64,000 nt of DNA from Lachnospira pectinoschiza (GTDB lineage: Bacteria; Bacillota; Clostridia; Lachnospirales; Lachnospiraceae): contig NZ_FNHZ01000009.1 in the NCBI RefSeq assembly GCF_900103815.1, positions 1 to 64,000 on the forward strand, read 5' to 3'. Shown piece after piece: positions 45,179-54,413 of this stretch; position 1 is the stretch's first letter, and each line of letters opens with the position of its first letter. Made by a program: the position numbers and the translations under genes. The notes beneath the pieces were generated by a model. That model saw nothing but the letters and a program-made list of their open reading frames with translations. It was not told the DNA's origin and ran no database searches.

Positions 45179-45742
45179 ATGACATTTATTCAATTTTGGA
45201 AAAATTTTTATGGACATTTGCATACCGTTAATGCCCATAGAAGATTAGTTAGAAAGGAAATGTTTAAACTTGGTATGTATTATCAAGGTCTTACTCATGA
45301 CCTTTCTAAGTATTCACCTGTGGAATTTATACCGGGGGTAATTTATTTCCAGGGGAATAGAAGTCCGAATAATGCCCAGAGAGAAAAAGAGGGTGTCTCT
45401 AGTGCTTGGCTTCATCACAAGGGCCGTAACAGACACCACTATGAATACTGGATTGATTATTCTACAAAAAAGACAGGGGATATCAACCTAGAAGGCATGC
45501 CAATGCCAAAGAAATACATTATAGAAATGTTTTGCGACAGAATAGCAGCAAGCAAAATCTACAATAAAGACAAATATACCGATTCTGATGCCTTAAACTA
45601 CTATTTACAGGGCAGGGGACATTATCTTATGCACCCAGACACAGAGGCACTCCTTTATCGCCTTTTGAAAATGTTATCAGAAAAGGGAGAAGACTACACA
45701 TATGCATATATAAGACGTAAGATCTTACACCGTAAGAAATAG
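45179..45742 (+). CDS. DUF5662 family protein
   Basis: A 187-residue soluble protein with several conserved histidines: GLTHDLSKYSP, AWLHHKGRNRHHYEYW and a C-terminal MHPDTEALLYRLL. The motifs suggest an HD-like metal-binding helical fold, but no activity is established. The ATG at 45179 is chosen, with GGGGTG five bases before it; a TTG three bases upstream is possible. It continues the operon. Confidence 0.8.
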   Translation: MTFIQFWKNFYGHLHTVNAHRRLVRKEMFKLGMYYQGLTHDLSKYSPVEFIPGVIYFQGNRSPNNAQREKEGVSSAWLHHKGRNRHHYEYWIDYSTKKTGDINLEGMPMPKKYIIEMFCDRIAASKIYNKDKYTDSDALNYYLQGRGHYLMHPDTEALLYRLLKMLSEKGEDYTYAYIRRKILHRKK

Positions 45743-45750
45743 GAGGAAAT

Positions 45751-47040
45751 ATGGGTAATCGCAAATTTAGATTTTTAAGCCTACTGTTGCTTTTAATGCT
45801 TTTATGCACTAATATAACTGCCTGCAATAAAGCATCTTCTGCAAAGTCGGGAAATCTTGCAGCAGAAAGCATCGATGACACAATAGAATCAAGTGATGAT
45901 GAAAGCTTGGAAGAAATCTCATCAGATGAATCCACTGAGGCTTCTACAGGGGAGAGCAGTGAAGATACAAGCGCAAGTCAAGAAGAGACTTCTGTTACAA
46001 CACTTGAGGATGGCACAACTGTAATTACAACAAGTTCAGGCCAACAAGTTACAATAAAAGAAGAGACTAGTGCTGCCTCAACTGATTCTTCTAGCTCTTT
46101 ACAAGTTGCTAAATCAGCAGTAAGTGGAGTTAGCCAAGAAAGTGATAACTCTTCACTATTAGAGTCTGTTTCAGATAGCTCTAGCACTAGCGTTGAATTA
46201 CATACATTTTCAGCAATAACAGCAAGTGAATATAGCGCAGCACAGTCTATTGTAAACAGCATTATTTCTAGCTCAATGTCAGAATATACTAAGGTAAAAA
46301 CAATTCACGATTACCTAATTGACTCTATTACTTACCCATCAACTATTGATACAAGTAATAGAAGCCTCTTTACCTGTACAGGTGCGCTAATTAACAAGGT
46401 GGCTGTATGCCAAGGCTATGCAGATGCATTTTCATTATTATGCTATTTAGCAGGGGTACAGGCAGAAATCGTTTCAGGTCCAGCCAATAACGGCTCAAGT
46501 GTTATAGGTCATGCTTGGAATCAGGTAAGAATTGATGGTACTTGGTATAACATTGATTGTACTTGGGATGCGCCATTTGTTTCTTCTACTGAACAGATAA
46601 AAATTTACGATTATTTCCTTGTAACAGATGCTACAATTAGTGCTGATCACACCATAAATGCCTCTGCAGCGGCGGGATATCTTGCAGCAAAGCATAGTTG
46701 CACAGACTCAAGATATGAGGCGAATAACGCAAACTTAACTGATGATGCACTTTATAGCTATTACAGCACAGCGGATTATGGAAGCTATGCAAAAACCGTG
46801 GTAACTTCAACTTCTGAAGCGGTGTCTGCGGCGCAAAGTTATAAAAATTCAGCAACTTCACCTTATATAATTGCTTATAAGAATAGTTCTTTTTATACTA
46901 GTAGTAGTGAATTAGAAGCTGCAGTAGAATCTATAGTAAGCGAGATTCTTAAAAACGTTTATAACACTAGTGGAAGTGTATCTGTTAGCTATACATATTT
47001 TAATTTGCCATCTAAATACATTTTAATAATTATCAATTAA
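45751..47040 (+). CDS. Transglutaminase-like lipoprotein
   Basis: A 429-residue protein with a lipoprotein signal (NITAC lipobox near residue 25), then a Ser/Thr/Glu-rich linker (about 30-150), then a transglutaminase-like domain: Cys220 in AVCQGYADAF, His254 in GHAWNQVRIDGTWYN and Asp269 in IDCTWD, a complete Cys-His-Asp triad. The last 100 residues are Ser/Tyr-rich and unrecognised. It should act outside the membrane on proteins or peptidoglycan-linked peptides. It starts 8 bp after the DUF5662 gene behind AGGAGG and ends the run that begins at 38502. Confidence 0.85.
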   Translation: MGNRKFRFLSLLLLLMLLCTNITACNKASSAKSGNLAAESIDDTIESSDDESLEEISSDESTEASTGESSEDTSASQEETSVTTLEDGTTVITTSSGQQVTIKEETSAASTDSSSSLQVAKSAVSGVSQESDNSSLLESVSDSSSTSVELHTFSAITASEYSAAQSIVNSIISSSMSEYTKVKTIHDYLIDSITYPSTIDTSNRSLFTCTGALINKVAVCQGYADAFSLLCYLAGVQAEIVSGPANNGSSVIGHAWNQVRIDGTWYNIDCTWDAPFVSSTEQIKIYDYFLVTDATISADHTINASAAAGYLAAKHSCTDSRYEANNANLTDDALYSYYSTADYGSYAKTVVTSTSEAVSAAQSYKNSATSPYIIAYKNSSFYTSSSELEAAVESIVSEILKNVYNTSGSVSVSYTYFNLPSKYILIIIN

Positions 47041-47050
47041 CCTTAACAAG

Positions 47051-47079
47051 TTGCCAGTTTATAGTTAATGTAGTACAAT
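47051..47079 (+). promoter_or_regulatory. Promoter of the phosphorelay genes
   Basis: TTGCCA (47051-47056), 17-bp spacer, TACAAT (47074-47079). Confidence 0.7.
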
Positions 47080-47124
47080 AATTGTAACAATAAATAGTAC
47101 GTGTTAATTGTAGAGGGAACTGAT

Positions 47125-49695
47125 ATGAAGGGGTATAAGAAGGCTTTATGGATTCTTCTGCTTGGAGAATTCGTTCTTTTGATTATAGACTTCATCAGCT
47201 ATCAGATGAAGGACGTTATAAAATATGATATGAATACACTGCCATTTAGCGCAGTTAGTAATATGGTCAATTTTATTTGTGACCTTCTTATTTTGTTGAC
47301 TTTTTTGATTTCATGGGGTATTACTGTCATTCGCAGGTTCGTGGATGGCCGTAATACTGGCCTTGAATATCTTACTTTATTTGATTTACTTGCAACTCTT
47401 TATTTCTTTCTAGAAAGCAAGTATATAGGCGGTTATTTCTACGTTGAAACCACCTACACCACTGGTTTAATCAGTATTCTAATGACGATTCCAATTTTAC
47501 TTTTACTTTATTACGAAAAACAATATGGCAATAAATATAGAAGATTATATGATGTGATGCTTTTGCTATCCTTCCTTATTTTCTTTGTACAATTAGGTCT
47601 CTTTTTATCAAAAGCTATAGATGTAAAATATATCTTCCTTTCAACTTATAGCTACATTGTAATAGATTTAATTGTCTTCTTTGTATGCTGTACCCTAGAA
47701 AATCACAGGCTTAAGGTCTGGGATTTAAAACTTGAAGAAATCGGACTTTTTGTATCCATTTCCTGCGGTATTATCGATGTCTGCTTAGGCTTTGGTGATA
47801 TTAAAAATGTAAAGGGCACCTACTTTAGATACGGAATTACAGTTTATAGCATCATTATGGTAATCGTGCTTATTGTGAGACTTATGGAGACTTTGCTAGA
47901 AAATTCAAGGGTTTCCTCAGAAATGCTTGCAAAGCAGGTAGAAATCATGGAGTCTCAAAATAATAAATTGCGAGAGGCTAAAAAGGAAGCCGATGAGGCT
48001 AAACAGCAGGCTCAGGTGGCAAATAAGGCAAAGTCTAATTTCCTTGCCCACATGTCTCATGAAATAAGAACTCCTATTAATGCCATTATTGGTATGGATA
48101 CCATGATTCTAAGGGATTCTAAGGACCCTGAAATCCTATCCTATGCAAGAGATATTGAGAAAGCCAGTAATAATCTCTACACCATAGTTAATGACATCCT
48201 TGATTTTTCTAAGATTGAATCAGGAAAAATGGAAATAGTTGAGACTAGCTACAATCTAAAGAGCATGATTCATGACTGTATTGGCATGATTATGATGAGG
48301 GCTAAAAGTAAGCGTTTATCAGTGGTTTTAAAAAATGATACTAAAGTTCCGGCATGTTTAATTGGTGATGCCATTAGAATCCGTCAGATTATTAATAACA
48401 TTTTAACAAATGCAATAAAATATACAGATTACGGCAGTGTTACCATGTTTGTTGGCTATTCTCCAACAGATGAGGCGGACATAATAAACTTAATTGTTCA
48501 GGTGACAGATACGGGTCAGGGTATGAAAAAGGAGGATTTATCGAATCTTTTCCATACCTTCCAGAGAATTAATATTGAGAGAAATTATGCGGTAGAGGGC
48601 ACAGGCCTTGGTCTTTCTATTTCAAAGCAGCTAGTAGACCTTATGGGAGGCAGCATTGAGGTGGAAAGTGAATATGGCGTGGGTTCTACATTTACCATAA
48701 CAATCCCTCAAAAGCTAGATGGAGACGAGCTTCTTGGAGATATTTCCTCTCTTAAAAACGATGAGGACTATGAGGAGAATAGACACATTTCCTTTGTGGT
48801 AAATGATGTAAAAATCCTTGTGGTGGACGATATTCCGGCAAATATTAAGGTAGTGGAGGGCCTCCTTAAAAATACAAATATTGGCATTGATTACTGCGAC
48901 AACGGTAACACAGCCATTGCCTTTACTAGAAATGTAAACTATGACATGATTTTCCTTGATCATATGATGCCTGGCAAGGACGGCGTTGAGACCTTTAAGG
49001 AAATTAAGGCGGATAAGGATAATTTAAATAGGGAAACACCTATTATTATGCTTACGGCCAATGCCATTAATGGGGCTAAGAAAGAGTACCTATCCATTGG
49101 CTTTGATGACTATTTAGCAAAGCCTATTAGGGAGTTGCAGCTAGAGGCCATCATAAGAAAATATTTACCACCGGATAGCATCGTGGATGAGGAAGTGGAT
49201 AAAAACTGGCATGAGAATTATAGATGGTATGACAAGCCAACTAAGGATGAGGATTTTAATAAGATCATCGAGGAGGGTGGCTTACTTGATATAACGAAAT
49301 TAGATGCCAATAATCTAGATACTAAGAAAACCGTTGAAAATGCAGTGGCAGATGCTATTGATATGGCGGATATCTGCTATATCGATGACAAGACGGGTAT
49401 GGAATATTGCGGCGGAATTAGAGAGCTATACGATGAGTTAAAGGCAGATTACGTTAAGGAAAATCGCTTCGAGGATATTAAGAAATTCTATGAAGCTAAT
49501 GACTTTAATAATTATAGAATTGCTGTACATGGTTTAAAGAGTACATCTCTTACTATTGGTGCTAAGAATTTTTCGGCTCTCTGCAAGGAAATCGAGCAGG
49601 GAGTTAAGGCTGGAAATATAGATATTGCACATCAAAAACAGGCTTATCTAATGGAAAGCTACGAGAAATTACTAAAGATGTTGGGCTGGAGGTGA
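47125..49695 (+). CDS. Hybrid sensor histidine kinase (membrane, HisKA-HATPase-REC-HPt)
   Basis: An 856-residue kinase. Seven or eight membrane helices (about 5-255), a short coiled coil, HisKA with SHEIRTPINAIIG (His312), HATPase with DTGQGM and GTGLGLS boxes, REC with Asp612 in IFLDHMMPGKDG, and an HPt domain with His802 in VHGLKSTSLTIGA. The relay His-Asp-His is therefore complete in one protein and should pass phosphate to a separate receiver such as 51895. The start at 47125 follows GAGGGA; an in-frame GTG at 47101 is less likely. The stop overlaps the ribosome site of the next gene. Confidence 0.92.
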   Translation: MKGYKKALWILLLGEFVLLIIDFISYQMKDVIKYDMNTLPFSAVSNMVNFICDLLILLTFLISWGITVIRRFVDGRNTGLEYLTLFDLLATLYFFLESKYIGGYFYVETTYTTGLISILMTIPILLLLYYEKQYGNKYRRLYDVMLLLSFLIFFVQLGLFLSKAIDVKYIFLSTYSYIVIDLIVFFVCCTLENHRLKVWDLKLEEIGLFVSISCGIIDVCLGFGDIKNVKGTYFRYGITVYSIIMVIVLIVRLMETLLENSRVSSEMLAKQVEIMESQNNKLREAKKEADEAKQQAQVANKAKSNFLAHMSHEIRTPINAIIGMDTMILRDSKDPEILSYARDIEKASNNLYTIVNDILDFSKIESGKMEIVETSYNLKSMIHDCIGMIMMRAKSKRLSVVLKNDTKVPACLIGDAIRIRQIINNILTNAIKYTDYGSVTMFVGYSPTDEADIINLIVQVTDTGQGMKKEDLSNLFHTFQRINIERNYAVEGTGLGLSISKQLVDLMGGSIEVESEYGVGSTFTITIPQKLDGDELLGDISSLKNDEDYEENRHISFVVNDVKILVVDDIPANIKVVEGLLKNTNIGIDYCDNGNTAIAFTRNVNYDMIFLDHMMPGKDGVETFKEIKADKDNLNRETPIIMLTANAINGAKKEYLSIGFDDYLAKPIRELQLEAIIRKYLPPDSIVDEEVDKNWHENYRWYDKPTKDEDFNKIIEEGGLLDITKLDANNLDTKKTVENAVADAIDMADICYIDDKTGMEYCGGIRELYDELKADYVKENRFEDIKKFYEANDFNNYRIAVHGLKSTSLTIGAKNFSALCKEIEQGVKAGNIDIAHQKQAYLMESYEKLLKMLGWR

Positions 49696-49699
49696 TAAC

Positions 49700-51892
49700 T
49701 TGGAACTAGCTTATAATATTGATTTTGAAATTGCTGCAGCGGTATTCGACATGGTTTTATGGCTGTGTATGAATTACTTTTTTGTAACACAAACAGATGT
49801 AAGCAGGGCCTTTAGAGATTTGGTTATGTGGGCTTTAGTAGCCACAGTTCTTGATTTAACAACAGCACTTACAATTTCATATGGCAATATTGTTCCCTTC
49901 TGGTTTAACAGCCTTTTAAACACGGTGTATTTCGTGACTATTGCCCTAATGGGCTATTCCTACACAAAATACATCAATGCCTATGTAAGGGTTAGCGATA
50001 AAAAAGATGTGGATGTAATTATAGGTAAAGTAGTGGTTTGCGCCATTTGTGTAATGCTTGTGGTAAATATCCCTATTGGGTTTGTTTTCAGCTTTAATGC
50101 CACTGAGGGCTATGTGCATGGACCACTTTATTTCCTAGTTTTTATACTGCCTATCTATTATCTTTTGTATGCTTCGGTAATTGCCGTGCTTAATAGAAAA
50201 TGTTTCTCTGTAAAGCAGTTGGTATCCTTTGGCATGTACATGTTTTTGATATTGATAGGACTTGTGATTCAGTTCTTCTTCTTTCAGGACATTTTACTTA
50301 CTATGTTCTTTGTTTCAGTGGGAATCTGGATTACCTTCCTTGCTATGGAAACACCTGATTATAGGCTTTTTATAGAGGCAATGTATAAACTAAACGATGT
50401 GACTAATAAGGCGAAGGAGGCCACTAATAAGGTCTTAGATTTAAATGCGTCTAAAGATACATTTTTAAAAAGTATTAGACAGGACATTAAGACGCCAGTT
50501 AACCGGATAAATGCTTACACTCAGAAGATATCTGCTAAAACGGCGGATCAGGATATCCTAAAGGATACAGAAAAAATCATTGATTCTGTAGGAAAGTTAA
50601 AGGAAACTCTTAAGGATATTAATGATTACATAAGTTTAACAGATGATAAGATGGAGTTAAACGTGGAGGAGTATTCACCTCGGGAGATGCTTGAGGACTG
50701 TGTGGAGATTGGTAAAAATAATGCTCGAGAAAAGGGTCTTGATTTTGATTATGAAATTGATGAGGACTTCCCTAAGAAACTTTACGGGGACAGGCCTAGA
50801 CTTTCACAAATCATATCTTCTCTTATATTTAATTCTCTGAAATTCACTCAAGTGGGCAAAGTTAACTTTAAGGCCTTGTGGAATCAGGAGGATGAGAATA
50901 AGGGCAAGATGACCATTGAGGTTTCAGACACTGGAGTTGGTATGAGGCCAGAAGAAAAAGAGAGCCTAGAAAAGAGCCTGAAATCTGGAATTGTTGGTTA
51001 TAACAAAAATGCAAAGGGCCGAGGCTTTGGCCTAAATATCGCCACGAGACTTCTTTCTTTAATGGGTAGTAAATTAAAGTTTAAGAGCGAGTATGGAAAG
51101 GGCACAACATTTTCCTTTGGAGTAGTACAAGGAGTTGATAAGCCTGCTAAGGTGGAGCCTCTTATAATGGAGGAGGATTTTAGTAAAACCAAGGCGGAGC
51201 TTGATATTAAAGAAGATTTGCTTGCTAACAAACTAGCAGAGGTAGGGCTTGAAATTGAAAAGCAGGAAAAGAAAAAAAGTGATGTTAAGTTAGATCTCGT
51301 TAAGGAGGATAAAGACAGGGCAGAGATGCCTATAACTAAGGAGGTTAAAGAAAAAAAGCCAGTACAAAAGAAGGCTAAATTAGCCGAGAAAGATACGAAA
51401 AAACCTACAAAGATAAAGCCAAATTTGGTTAAGGAAGACAAGCAACAAAGGGTAGAGCCTATTAATGTAACAAAGAAAATCGAGCCAAGTAAACAGGAAA
51501 ACAAGCACACTCAGAATAAGCCTCAAAGAGGGGAAATTCTTAAGCTTGAAAAGGGTTTGAAGGGCTTTGATGTGGAGATGGGCTTAAAGTATTGCATGAA
51601 TGATGTAGCCTTTTATGAAGATATGTTAAATACTTATGTAGAAAATGAGAAAATTGGAGATTTACTTACTTACATTCAAGTAGAAAATTGGGACGCATTT
51701 TTGCTTACACTTCGCTCTGTTAGAAACACCTCTCAAACCATTGGCGCTATGGAGCTTACAAGAAGCGCTAAGGATTTAGAGCTGGCGTTTAAACGAGGAG
51801 ATTTAGACTATATAAAGTCTAATGCAAGAGCATTTTTATCTTTGTATAGGAGTACTATTGAGGTTATTAAGGGCTATCGAGAGGAGGCATAA
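49700..51892 (+). CDS. Kinase-like membrane protein lacking both phosphorylatable histidines
   Basis: A 730-residue protein: six or seven membrane helices (about 10-220), a HisKA-like helix in which the H-box reads SIRQDIKTPVNRI, with Gln261 where His belongs, and an HATPase domain with an N-box SSLIFNSLKFT, DTGVGM and GRGFGL intact. A Lys-rich linker spans about 530-610. The C-terminal HPt-like domain reads LRSVRNTSQTIGA, with Arg672 in place of His. It likely binds ATP but cannot autophosphorylate or relay, so it may regulate its neighbours allosterically. The start is TTG at 49700, chosen for GGAGGTGAT just before it. It starts 4 bp after the hybrid kinase and ends 2 bp before a receiver gene. 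Confidence 0.85.
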   Translation: MELAYNIDFEIAAAVFDMVLWLCMNYFFVTQTDVSRAFRDLVMWALVATVLDLTTALTISYGNIVPFWFNSLLNTVYFVTIALMGYSYTKYINAYVRVSDKKDVDVIIGKVVVCAICVMLVVNIPIGFVFSFNATEGYVHGPLYFLVFILPIYYLLYASVIAVLNRKCFSVKQLVSFGMYMFLILIGLVIQFFFFQDILLTMFFVSVGIWITFLAMETPDYRLFIEAMYKLNDVTNKAKEATNKVLDLNASKDTFLKSIRQDIKTPVNRINAYTQKISAKTADQDILKDTEKIIDSVGKLKETLKDINDYISLTDDKMELNVEEYSPREMLEDCVEIGKNNAREKGLDFDYEIDEDFPKKLYGDRPRLSQIISSLIFNSLKFTQVGKVNFKALWNQEDENKGKMTIEVSDTGVGMRPEEKESLEKSLKSGIVGYNKNAKGRGFGLNIATRLLSLMGSKLKFKSEYGKGTTFSFGVVQGVDKPAKVEPLIMEEDFSKTKAELDIKEDLLANKLAEVGLEIEKQEKKKSDVKLDLVKEDKDRAEMPITKEVKEKKPVQKKAKLAEKDTKKPTKIKPNLVKEDKQQRVEPINVTKKIEPSKQENKHTQNKPQRGEILKLEKGLKGFDVEMGLKYCMNDVAFYEDMLNTYVENEKIGDLLTYIQVENWDAFLLTLRSVRNTSQTIGAMELTRSAKDLELAFKRGDLDYIKSNARAFLSLYRSTIEVIKGYREEA

Positions 51893-51894
51893 GG

Positions 51895-52272
51895 ATGGAT
51901 AAGAAGATATTAATTATTGATGATGACAAAATGATTTTAAAGCTTGCAGATTACGTCTTAAAGGATGAGTATGAGGTAAAATGTGCAAGTTCAGGAATTG
52001 ATGGTATTGATATGATTCAGGATTTTGAGCCGGATCTTATTATGTTAGATATTGAAATGCCAATGATGAACGGTTTTGAGGTTATGTCCTTAGTTAAGCA
52101 AAATAAGAAATGGAATAGCATTCCAATCTTAATGTTTACATCTTCCGCTGACAGAGAAACGGTTTTAAAGGCTAAGAGATTAGGCGTAAATGATTATATT
52201 GTGAAGCCATTTTTACCAGAAAAACTCTTAGAAAGCGTGGAAAAGACTTTCGGGAGAAACGCTCACAAATAA
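51895..52272 (+). CDS. Single-domain response regulator (CheY-like)
   Basis: A 125-residue receiver: LIIDDDKM acidic pocket, phospho-acceptor Asp52 in LIMLDIEMPMMNG, Thr/Ser in LMFTSSA and Lys in YIVKPF. It has no output domain, so it acts by protein contact. It begins 2 bp after the kinase-like gene, with GAGGAGG overlapping, and completes the three-gene relay. Confidence 0.93.
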   Translation: MDKKILIIDDDKMILKLADYVLKDEYEVKCASSGIDGIDMIQDFEPDLIMLDIEMPMMNGFEVMSLVKQNKKWNSIPILMFTSSADRETVLKAKRLGVNDYIVKPFLPEKLLESVEKTFGRNAHK

Positions 52273-52327
52273 GCATAAATACTCAATTCTTCTTAAACAT
52301 AAATAAATTGAATTGTGCATAATTACC

Positions 52328-52391
52328 AAATTATAACATGTGATTATATAGAAAATAGCAATTTACAACAAAAAATCACATGTTATAATTT
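52328..52391. repeat. 18-bp perfect inverted repeat at the ptsH promoter
   Basis: AAATTATAACATGTGATT (52328-52345) and AATCACATGTTATAATTT (52374-52391) are perfect complements with a 28-bp loop. The right arm covers the -10 box. No T tract follows. Confidence 0.85.
52362..52389 (+). promoter_or_regulatory. Promoter of ptsH-ptsI
   Basis: TTTACA (52362-52367), 16-bp spacer, TATAAT (52384-52389). Confidence 0.7.
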
Positions 52392-52401
52392 TAGTATGAA
52401 C

Positions 52402-52415
52402 TGTAAACGTTTTCA
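52402..52415. promoter_or_regulatory. cre-like site (CcpA/LacI-family operator)
   Basis: TGTAAACGTTTTCA fits the catabolite-responsive element consensus and lies just after the -10 box, overlapping early transcribed DNA. A LacI-family gene is encoded at the end of the same cluster. Confidence 0.65.
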
Positions 52416-52513
52416 CATTTGCATATTTATTAAGTGGGGGCTTAACGTATGAAATGTAAGGCTTTCAGTTGAGACACATTGATTATTAGATTATTAATTT
52501 TGGAGGTTTTGAA

Positions 52514-52771
52514 ATGAAATCATTTGATTATGTAATTAAAGACGAAGTAGGAATTCACGCTAGACCAGCAGGTCTTTTAGTAAAGGAAGCTAAGAACTAT
52601 GATTCTAAGATCACAGTTTGCAAGGGTGATAAATCAGCAGAAGCAACAAAGCTTATGGCTTTAATGGCAATGGGTGTTAAGTGTGGCGATACTGTAACTG
52701 TTAATGTAGAAGGCGGAGATGAAGAAGCTACATTTGCTAGCATCAAGGACTTCTTTGAGAACAATCTATAA
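52514..52771 (+). CDS. ptsH: Phosphocarrier protein HPr
   Basis: An 85-residue HPr that carries phosphate from Enzyme I to PTS permeases. His15 lies in GIHARPAG. Aligned without gaps to Bacillus HPr, position 46 is Lys (EATKLMALMAMG) instead of the regulatory Ser46 phosphorylated by HPr kinase. The ribosome site GGAGG is well placed. It is followed 21 bp later by ptsI. Confidence 0.95.
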   Translation: MKSFDYVIKDEVGIHARPAGLLVKEAKNYDSKITVCKGDKSAEATKLMALMAMGVKCGDTVTVNVEGGDEEATFASIKDFFENNL

Positions 52772-52792
52772 TTTAAAGAATCGAGGTTAATT

Positions 52793-54412
52793 ATGGATAA
52801 ATTTACAGGTAAATCAGTATTTAAGGGCGTTGCAATGGGTAACGTAGTTGTATTGGATAAGAAAGATAAACCAGTAGTTCGTGAAAAGATTACTGATACA
52901 GATTCTGAAGTTGCAAGAGTAGATGTTGCTGTTGCAGAAGGAATTAAGCAGTTAGGAGCTTTATATGATAAGGCTTTAAAGGAAGTTGGTGAGGCTTCAG
53001 CAGCAATTTTTGAAGCTCATCAGATGATGATTGAAGATATGGATTATAACGATTCTATCAAGAATATCATTAGAACAGAGAATGTTAATGCAGAATTTGC
53101 TGTAGCTGTTGCAGGTGATAATTTTGCTGAGATGTTTGCAGCTATGGATGATGATTATATGAGAGCTAGAGCTGCAGATATTAGAGACGTTTCAAACCGT
53201 CTTATTAACATTTTACAGGGTAATGAAGTAGTTGACTTCTCATCTATGGAACCATCTGTAATTATTGCAGATGATTTAACTCCTAGTGAGACTGTTCAGA
53301 TGGATAAGGAGAAGATTCTTGCCTTCGTAACAGTTCATGGTTCAACTAATTCACATACTGCAATCCTTGCTAGAATGATGAACATTCCTGCATTAGTATC
53401 AGTAGATATGGATTTATCTAAGATTAAGAATGGTACACTTGCTGTAGTTGATGGTATTAAGGGTGAAGTTACTTTTGATCCTTCAGCTGAGATGCAGTCT
53501 GAAGTTAAGAAGCAGATTAAGAAGCAGGAAGAACAGGCAGAACTCCTTAATCAGTTAAAGGGTAAGGAGAATGTAACTAAGAGCGGTAAGAAGATTAACA
53601 TTTATGCTAATATCGGTGCTGTTAGTGATGTTGCACTTGTTCTTGAGAACGATGCTTCAGGTATCGGTTTATTTAGATCAGAATTCTTATACCTTGGTAG
53701 AGAAGATTACCCAAGTGAAGAAGAGCAGTTTAGAGCTTACAAGCAGGTAGCTCAGAACATGGCTGATAAGAAGGTTATTATCAGAACTCTCGACATTGGT
53801 GCTGATAAGAAGGTTGATTACTTTAACTTAGGTGAAGAGGACAACCCAGCTCTTGGTTATAGAGCTATTAGAATTTGCTTAAAGCAGCCAGATATCTTTA
53901 AGACACAGTTACGTGCCCTTTTAAGAGCTGCTGTTTATGGTAACATTTCTATTATGTATCCTATGATTATTTCAGTTGCTGAAGTAAGAAAGATTAAGGA
54001 AATTGTCAAGGAAGTAGCAGATGAGCTTACTTCTCTTGGTATTGAATATAGAATTCCAGAGCAGGGTATTATGATTGAAACTCCTGCATCTGTAATTATG
54101 AGTGAAGAGCTTGCTAAGGAAGTTGACTTCTTTAGTATTGGTACTAACGACTTAACACAGTACACACTTGCAATTGACCGTCAGAATGCGAACTTAGATG
54201 ATTTCTATGATTCACATCATCCAGCTGTTTTAAGAATGATTAAGATGGCTACAGACAATGCTCACAAGGCAGGTATCTGGTGTGGTATTTGTGGTGAATT
54301 AGGAGCTGATACAGAGCTTACAGAAGAGTTTGTTAAGATGGGACTTGATGAGCTTTCAGTATCACCTTCAATGGTGCTTAAGTTAAGAAAGATAGTTAGA
54401 GAGATGGATTAA
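52793..54412 (+). CDS. ptsI: PTS Enzyme I
   Basis: A 539-residue phosphoenolpyruvate-protein phosphotransferase that phosphorylates HPr. The N-terminal HPr-binding helices are followed by the phospho-His loop HGSTNSHTAILAR (His188). The PEP-binding barrel shows GIGLFRSEFLYLG, IRTLDIGADK and a FSIGTNDLTQYTLAIDR segment. Cys in WCGICGE near the end completes the active site. It is slightly shorter than the Bacillus enzyme (about 570). The stop is one base before the lacI-type gene, so all three genes are probably co-transcribed. Confidence 0.96.
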   Translation: MDKFTGKSVFKGVAMGNVVVLDKKDKPVVREKITDTDSEVARVDVAVAEGIKQLGALYDKALKEVGEASAAIFEAHQMMIEDMDYNDSIKNIIRTENVNAEFAVAVAGDNFAEMFAAMDDDYMRARAADIRDVSNRLINILQGNEVVDFSSMEPSVIIADDLTPSETVQMDKEKILAFVTVHGSTNSHTAILARMMNIPALVSVDMDLSKIKNGTLAVVDGIKGEVTFDPSAEMQSEVKKQIKKQEEQAELLNQLKGKENVTKSGKKINIYANIGAVSDVALVLENDASGIGLFRSEFLYLGREDYPSEEEQFRAYKQVAQNMADKKVIIRTLDIGADKKVDYFNLGEEDNPALGYRAIRICLKQPDIFKTQLRALLRAAVYGNISIMYPMIISVAEVRKIKEIVKEVADELTSLGIEYRIPEQGIMIETPASVIMSEELAKEVDFFSIGTNDLTQYTLAIDRQNANLDDFYDSHHPAVLRMIKMATDNAHKAGIWCGICGELGADTELTEEFVKMGLDELSVSPSMVLKLRKIVREMD

Positions 54413-54413
54413 T

